From: Candidatus Aenigmatarchaeota archaeon
GTDB taxonomy: Archaea; Aenigmatarchaeota; Aenigmatarchaeia; QMZS01
DNA: 17,100 bases
Assembly: GCA_003663355.1 (NCBI GenBank)
Contig: QMZV01000011.1
Span: forward strand, 1-17,100
Direction: 5' to 3'
Shown here piece after piece: positions 14,149 through 17,100 of this stretch (the first letter of the stretch is position 1; the number at the start of each line of letters is the position of its first letter). The position numbers were made by a program, and so were the translations under genes. The notes beneath the pieces are model-generated. The model was not told the DNA's origin, searched no databases, and worked only from the letters and a program-made list of their open reading frames with translations.

Positions 14149-15807
14149 TCAACCCTCAAAATATTTAATTTTTTTAGAAATGAGAATTATTATTCCTGAA
14201 ATTATTATTGCAAAAAATATGAGATTAAAAACAAAGGAAGCATTTTCTAGTAGAGTGTAATTATGAAGTAAAGTAAAGCCCAAAAACAAAATCATTAAAC
14301 CGGAGATAAGTTTTAGTCTTCTTACCCAAAGTTTACTGAATGTCTTTTTTCCAAGAGATATAACAAAAATTAAAATTATAATTAACATTGGAATAATGTA
14401 GATAAAATTGTAAAAAATTACATAAAGGAGTTCCTGAAAAAAAGGTACTTTTGAACCTAAAATTGTTATATAAGCAAACGGAATTCCAAGAGTACAACCA
14501 ATTGCAACAAAGCTAATTGAACTTGCTATTATAGTTGTCCCTATTATTAAAGCTGGGATTGATTTTGCCAAGCTCAAGTTTTTTATTTTCTCTGAGAGTT
14601 TTGATATCTTCCCTTTTGAAAGGGAAATGGAAATTCCTTTCCTAAAAAAGAAATAGTCCTTGACATTTAACAATCCAACAAAAATACATACAAGCCCGCC
14701 AATTAAAGCTGCGATAGCTGTTTGTTCTCTTCCAATTATAAGCAGAACCATCATGAATAAAAAATAATACAGAGCAAAGAAGAAAACAAAAATTAATCCG
14801 ACTATTAACATTCTTTTTCTTGCTCCAGGGAAACCAAGTAAGGCTGCTAAAAGAAAGAATAAAACAAAAAACCCGCAAGGATTAGTAAGACCATCTGCTA
14901 AGGCAAAAATTATTGTAAGGGTTAGCAGAGAGGATTCCCCAGTTTTTATTTTTCCAAAAAGAGGAATCTCAATAATTTTATTTCCCTCCCCTCCATTACT
15001 TTCTTCCTCCTCATATTCTCCTGATCCAGTAACTATTTCAGTTTTATTTAAATTTATTTTTATTGCATTTTCAAATTCAACATAAGGAACATATTCATAA
15101 TATTCAGAGAGAAAATCAGAAGGATATATTTTTTGGACTATTGTCAGCAAATCCTGAGGTTTAAATGCAGATCCAGAAAATTCAGCTCTTTGAGGATTTA
15201 CAATTTCAAATTTTTTTCCTTTAAGAATTTCAGAAATATTGTCTGAAAAAAGCAGTTTTTTTATTAATTCATTATCCATACTCTCATTACCAATTAGACT
15301 TTCAGATATTTTTTCTCCATTCCATTGAAAAATCCAATCATCCCCTTCTTTAATTAAAATTCTTCCGTTTGCCCAGATTTTTGGGTTCCCTTTGAGTTCT
15401 CCTAAATTAAGTTTAGCAAATGATATTGATTTATCAATTAGAGGGCACAGATTAGATTCTTTTGTTTTAATATATTCTTCGGCTCTTGGAACATTAATTC
15501 CTCCAGTTTCAATTAAATTTTTACTTAGGACTAATTTTGGAACTGCGGCTTGAGTTCTGTATTTTTTGGAAAATTCTTCAAAAAATTGAGAATTTGGGTC
15601 TTGCCAATCGCTTCCATGCCACATGTATTCTATTACAACCAAATTAGGATATTTTTCCGGCCATTTAGTTAAAACAATTGGATCAGTGATAGCACAGTTT
15701 GGACAACCTATATAAGTAAAATATAAAGTGCATATAGTTTTATCTTCCTGAGCATAAACTGGCAAAATTGCCATTAACAAAAACAAAATCAATATCGCTT
15801 TCTTCAT
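14149..15807 (-). CDS. Secreted thioredoxin-like domain fused to a CcdA/DsbD-type membrane relay
   Basis: This 552-residue protein starts with a signal peptide (MKKAILILFLLMAILPVYA, likely cut after Ala19). An extracytoplasmic thioredoxin-like domain follows with a CPNC pair at 35-38 and a cis-Pro-like AAVPKLVLS, then about 150 residues of unrecognised extracytoplasmic sequence including an acidic linker. From about residue 300 there are seven or so membrane helices of the CcdA/DsbD type. The first contains LADGLTNPCGFF and a later one, after a basic cytoplasmic loop, contains AIGCTLGIPFAYITIL. These two cysteines correspond to the relay pair in CcdA. Electrons would pass from a cytoplasmic thioredoxin across the membrane to the CPNC domain. 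In bacterial DsbD the soluble thioredoxin domain is at the C-terminus, so the order here is reversed. It is divergent from a membrane-bound regulator. Confidence 0.88.
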   Translation of the reverse strand: MKKAILILFLLMAILPVYAQEDKTICTLYFTYIGCPNCAITDPIVLTKWPEKYPNLVVIEYMWHGSDWQDPNSQFFEEFSKKYRTQAAVPKLVLSKNLIETGGINVPRAEEYIKTKESNLCPLIDKSISFAKLNLGELKGNPKIWANGRILIKEGDDWIFQWNGEKISESLIGNESMDNELIKKLLFSDNISEILKGKKFEIVNPQRAEFSGSAFKPQDLLTIVQKIYPSDFLSEYYEYVPYVEFENAIKINLNKTEIVTGSGEYEEEESNGGEGNKIIEIPLFGKIKTGESSLLTLTIIFALADGLTNPCGFFVLFFLLAALLGFPGARKRMLIVGLIFVFFFALYYFLFMMVLLIIGREQTAIAALIGGLVCIFVGLLNVKDYFFFRKGISISLSKGKISKLSEKIKNLSLAKSIPALIIGTTIIASSISFVAIGCTLGIPFAYITILGSKVPFFQELLYVIFYNFIYIIPMLIIILIFVISLGKKTFSKLWVRRLKLISGLMILFLGFTLLHNYTLLENASFVFNLIFFAIIISGIIILISKKIKYFEG

Positions 15808-15819
15808 AATATTTTAATG

Positions 15820-15867
15820 ATGAAACCTTATTTATATTTTTGTTTCAAAATATGAAACTTATGAAAC
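15820..15867. repeat. ATGAAAC repeats and inverted repeat, candidate operator
   Basis: ATGAAAC occurs at 15820-15826, 15852-15858 and 15861-15867, and its complement GTTTCA at 15842-15847. The last forms a 6-base inverted repeat with a five-base gap, GTTTCA-N5-TGAAAC (15842-15858), just before the regulator start. The outer TGAAAC copy at 15821-15826 forms a larger inverted repeat with GTTTCA around the shared TATA element. This arrangement suits a dimeric winged-helix repressor, probably the adjacent gene product. Confidence 0.45.
15829..15838. promoter_or_regulatory. Shared bidirectional TATA element between redox and regulator genes
   Basis: TATTTATATT reads as a TATA box on both strands. 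Its centre is about 26 bases from the ATG at 15807 on the minus strand and about 27 from the ATG at 15861 on the plus strand. One element could therefore serve two leaderless transcripts, which would make them compete or be controlled together. Function is inferred from spacing. Confidence 0.5.
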
Positions 15868-16316
15868 CGGAGAAAAAAATTATTTTCGGGACACTAATTT
15901 TATCAATTTTTGTTTTTATTGTTGCTGCAATATCTTTTTATGTTCAGATAGAAATATCAAGTGGAAATGTCTGCGGCTGCGCAATCCCAATTCCCTTGTT
16001 TATTCCTTTTCTTGCTTCAATGGGTTTATTCATAGGGACTCTTTTATATCACTTCTTTTTTCCATATAAAAATAAAATTGATGGAGAGATAATTTTAAAG
16101 ATATTCAATAAATATGAGAGAGAAATCATAAAAAAATTATTGGAAAATGATGGCTCCTGTTTTCAATCAAAATTGACAAGAGAAACCGGTTTATCAAAGG
16201 TGCAAGTCTTTAGAACTCTTGAAAATCTGATTTATAGAGGAATTGTAGAAAAAGAATCCTATGGAAAAACAAACATCATTAAACTTAAAAAAGACATTTA
16301 TAATTTGTTTTGTTGA
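15861..16316 (+). CDS. Membrane-anchored winged-helix regulator with an outside Cys-Gly-Cys
   Basis: From the ATG at 15861 the protein has 151 residues. Two hydrophobic helices (about 7-28 and 45-68) enclose a predicted outside loop with SSGNVCGC (Cys38, Cys40). A cytoplasmic winged helix follows: REIIKKLLENDG, then FQSKLTRETGLSKVQVFRTL as the recognition region and GIVEKESYGKTNIIKL as the wing. Similar membrane wHTH proteins are common in archaea. Starts at ATG 15852 or TTG 15840 are open, but the shared TATA is centred 27 bases before 15861, which fits a leaderless message. The first codons lie within the repeat cluster, so the protein may bind its own start region. Divergence from a disulfide relay gene and the exposed cysteines suggest that it senses envelope thiol state; this is inference. 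Confidence 0.82.
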   Translation: MKPEKKIIFGTLILSIFVFIVAAISFYVQIEISSGNVCGCAIPIPLFIPFLASMGLFIGTLLYHFFFPYKNKIDGEIILKIFNKYEREIIKKLLENDGSCFQSKLTRETGLSKVQVFRTLENLIYRGIVEKESYGKTNIIKLKKDIYNLFC

Positions 16317-16354
16317 CAAATTTTTTAATTATCCTTTTAAATTTTTGTAGTATT

Positions 16355-16867
16355 ATGGCAAAACTGAGACCTGGAAGATGCGTTAGAGAAAAAAAGAGAC
16401 CCTGGACAAGGGAATCAAGAAAAAAGCCGAGAGAAGGATATGTAAAAGGAGTTCCACCAACAAGAATAAGGAGATTTGTAACAGGAACAAAGAAAGAATA
16501 TGATATGAGTTTTTATTTAGTGAGTAATTCTGATTTACAGGTTAGAGATAATGCTTTGGAAGCAGCAAGAGTTGCAATTTCTAATTACTTACAAAAAAAC
16601 ATAAAACAAAATTTTTATCTTGTTTTGAGAAAATATCCTTTTCAGGTTTTGAGAGAGCACAAACAAGCCGCTGTTGCTGGAGCAGACAGATTTTTTTCTG
16701 GGATGAGGCATGCTTTTGGAAAACCAGCAGGTCGGGCAGTTATATTGAACAAAGGAGAAATTTTATTTGAATTAAAAATAGATAAAAAATATGAAAAATT
16801 AGCAAAAGAAGCATTTAAAAGAGCCACTGCAAAACTTCCTGGTGATTATAAATTTGTTGCCGTATAA
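16355..16867 (+). CDS. rpl10e: 50S ribosomal protein L10e (uL16), archaeal type
   Basis: L10e, the uL16 of archaea, sits near the A-site tRNA and peptidyl transferase centre. The 170 residues begin MAKLRPGRCVREKKRPWTRE and contain KPREGYVKGVPPTRIRRF, VRDNALEAARVAISNYL, YPFQVLREHKQAA, and the strongly conserved AGADRFFSGMRHAFGKPAGR. A longer open frame starts at 16310 with a non-ATG codon, but the family N-terminus is at the ATG 16355, and an AT-rich TTTAATTA about 28 bases before it fits a leaderless promoter. The C-terminal end overlaps by 22 bases the convergent small membrane protein gene. Identification is very firm. Confidence 0.96.
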   Translation: MAKLRPGRCVREKKRPWTRESRKKPREGYVKGVPPTRIRRFVTGTKKEYDMSFYLVSNSDLQVRDNALEAARVAISNYLQKNIKQNFYLVLRKYPFQVLREHKQAAVAGADRFFSGMRHAFGKPAGRAVILNKGEILFELKIDKKYEKLAKEAFKRATAKLPGDYKFVAV

Positions 16868-17040
16868 ATTAATTTAAAAGTTGTTCCCAAAATTAAAACA
16901 AGCATTAAAGCAAAGAGAGATAAACAGAGTAATAATGAAATAATAAAAACTTTCTTCCAGTATGGACTTAGTTTTTTATACTGCAAAAGAAAGCCAATAA
17001 ATAAAAGTAGCAATAGCAGAAATGAAGTTATTATAATCAT
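16846..17040 (-). CDS. Small two-helix membrane protein, unrecognised
   Basis: From the ATG at 17040 the product is 64 residues, starting MIIITSFLLLLLLFIGFLL. A short basic cytoplasmic loop (QYKKLSPYWKK) follows, then a second hydrophobic helix and the short tail KLIYTATNL. An ATG at 17058 would add six residues. I prefer 17040 because TATATATTA on this strand (17063-17071) is centred about 27 bases before it. The gene overlaps the 3' end of L10e by 22 bases. Simple hydrophobic composition weakens the case, but the basic loop between two helices and the correctly spaced promoter support a real gene. No function can be named. Confidence 0.5.
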   Translation of the reverse strand: MIIITSFLLLLLLFIGFLLQYKKLSPYWKKVFIISLLLCLSLFALMLVLILGTTFKLIYTATNL

Positions 17041-17062
17041 GTATTTAAATTCTAACATAACT

Positions 17063-17071
17063 TAATATATA
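17063..17071 (-). promoter_or_regulatory. TATA-like element of the small membrane protein gene
   Basis: TATATATTA on the minus strand is centred about 27 bases before the ATG at 17040. The spacing matches the leaderless pattern seen elsewhere in this window. Confidence 0.4.
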
Positions 17072-17100
17072 GAATTGAAAGAAGAGTTACTTTAAATTAA

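Noticed and set aside
15840..15860. Earlier starts (TTG 15840, ATG 15852) for the membrane regulator
   Set aside because: The TATA element is spaced for a transcript beginning at 15861. Still possible for 15852 if a short leader is absent and the start site is shifted.
16310..16354. N-terminal extension of L10e from an upstream non-ATG codon
   Set aside because: The family N-terminus is at the ATG 16355, and the extension includes hydrophobic residues encoded by the promoter region.
17041..17053. Plus-strand GTATTTAAATTCT resembling the uS12 promoter near the right edge
   Set aside because: No ATG or GTG frame follows within the remaining bases; any gene or RNA it serves would lie outside the window.
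1..17100. CRISPR arrays, tRNA, rRNA, insertion sequences or integrases
   Set aside because: No regularly spaced direct repeats, no tRNA T-loop-like GTTCRA with an acceptor stem, no rRNA segments and no transposase motifs were seen on either strand by eye.

Overview
The window is AT-rich archaeal DNA. The evidence is an archaeal-type elongation factor 1A, RNA polymerase subunits K and L, uS12 and L10e (uL16) of archaeal type, a tRNA-splicing endonuclease, the wyosine enzyme Taw1, and AT-rich TATA-like elements about 24-28 bases before start codons, as expected for leaderless archaeal transcripts. Strong AT bias, short genes, tight packing and scattering of normally clustered ribosomal and polymerase genes suggest a small-genome lineage, possibly DPANN. 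That placement is inference and not proven here.

Layout: 1-189 is the start of an unrecognised minus-strand gene that runs off the window. 190-420 is intergenic and holds a hairpin that may be a small RNA. 421-2216 encodes EF-1A and a GNAT acetyltransferase. 2277-2776 (minus) encodes RpoK and a small thioredoxin. 2836-5155 is a plus-strand run: an archaemetzincin relative without its catalytic residues, the splicing endonuclease EndA, a 49-residue zinc ribbon, a kinase-like small protein, and uS12. 5232-6290 is an unrecognised 352-residue protein. 6367-7038 (minus) is a PIN toxin/antitoxin pair. 7213-7730 is a divergent pair: RpoL and a protein matching only the C-terminal half of ribosomal protein L11. 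7826-9442 (minus) is CTP synthase, facing away from a calcium-type P-type ATPase (9507-11981), whose stop abuts that of a Kef/Nha-like antiporter (11982-13139, minus). Then come Taw1 and a thioredoxin/CcdA (DsbD-like) membrane protein, both minus, a divergent membrane-anchored winged-helix regulator, L10e, and a small two-helix membrane protein.

How the genes fit together: most are translation, transcription and tRNA-processing housekeeping genes (EF-1A, uS12, L10e, L11 fragment, RpoK, RpoL, EndA, Taw1) plus nucleotide synthesis (PyrG) and ion homeostasis (ATPase, antiporter). The part most likely to be a distinct system is 14149-16316. There a thiol-disulfide membrane relay and a membrane-bound DNA-binding protein with a Cys-Gly-Cys in its predicted outside loop share one 54-base promoter region with repeated ATGAAAC motifs. 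I infer an envelope redox-sensing circuit. Other points to check are the dead archaemetzincin, the stand-alone L11 C-terminal domain, and the altered decoding-loop sequence in uS12.

No rRNA, tRNA, CRISPR array, insertion sequence or integrase was recognised by eye. No gene-free stretch exceeds 300 bases.
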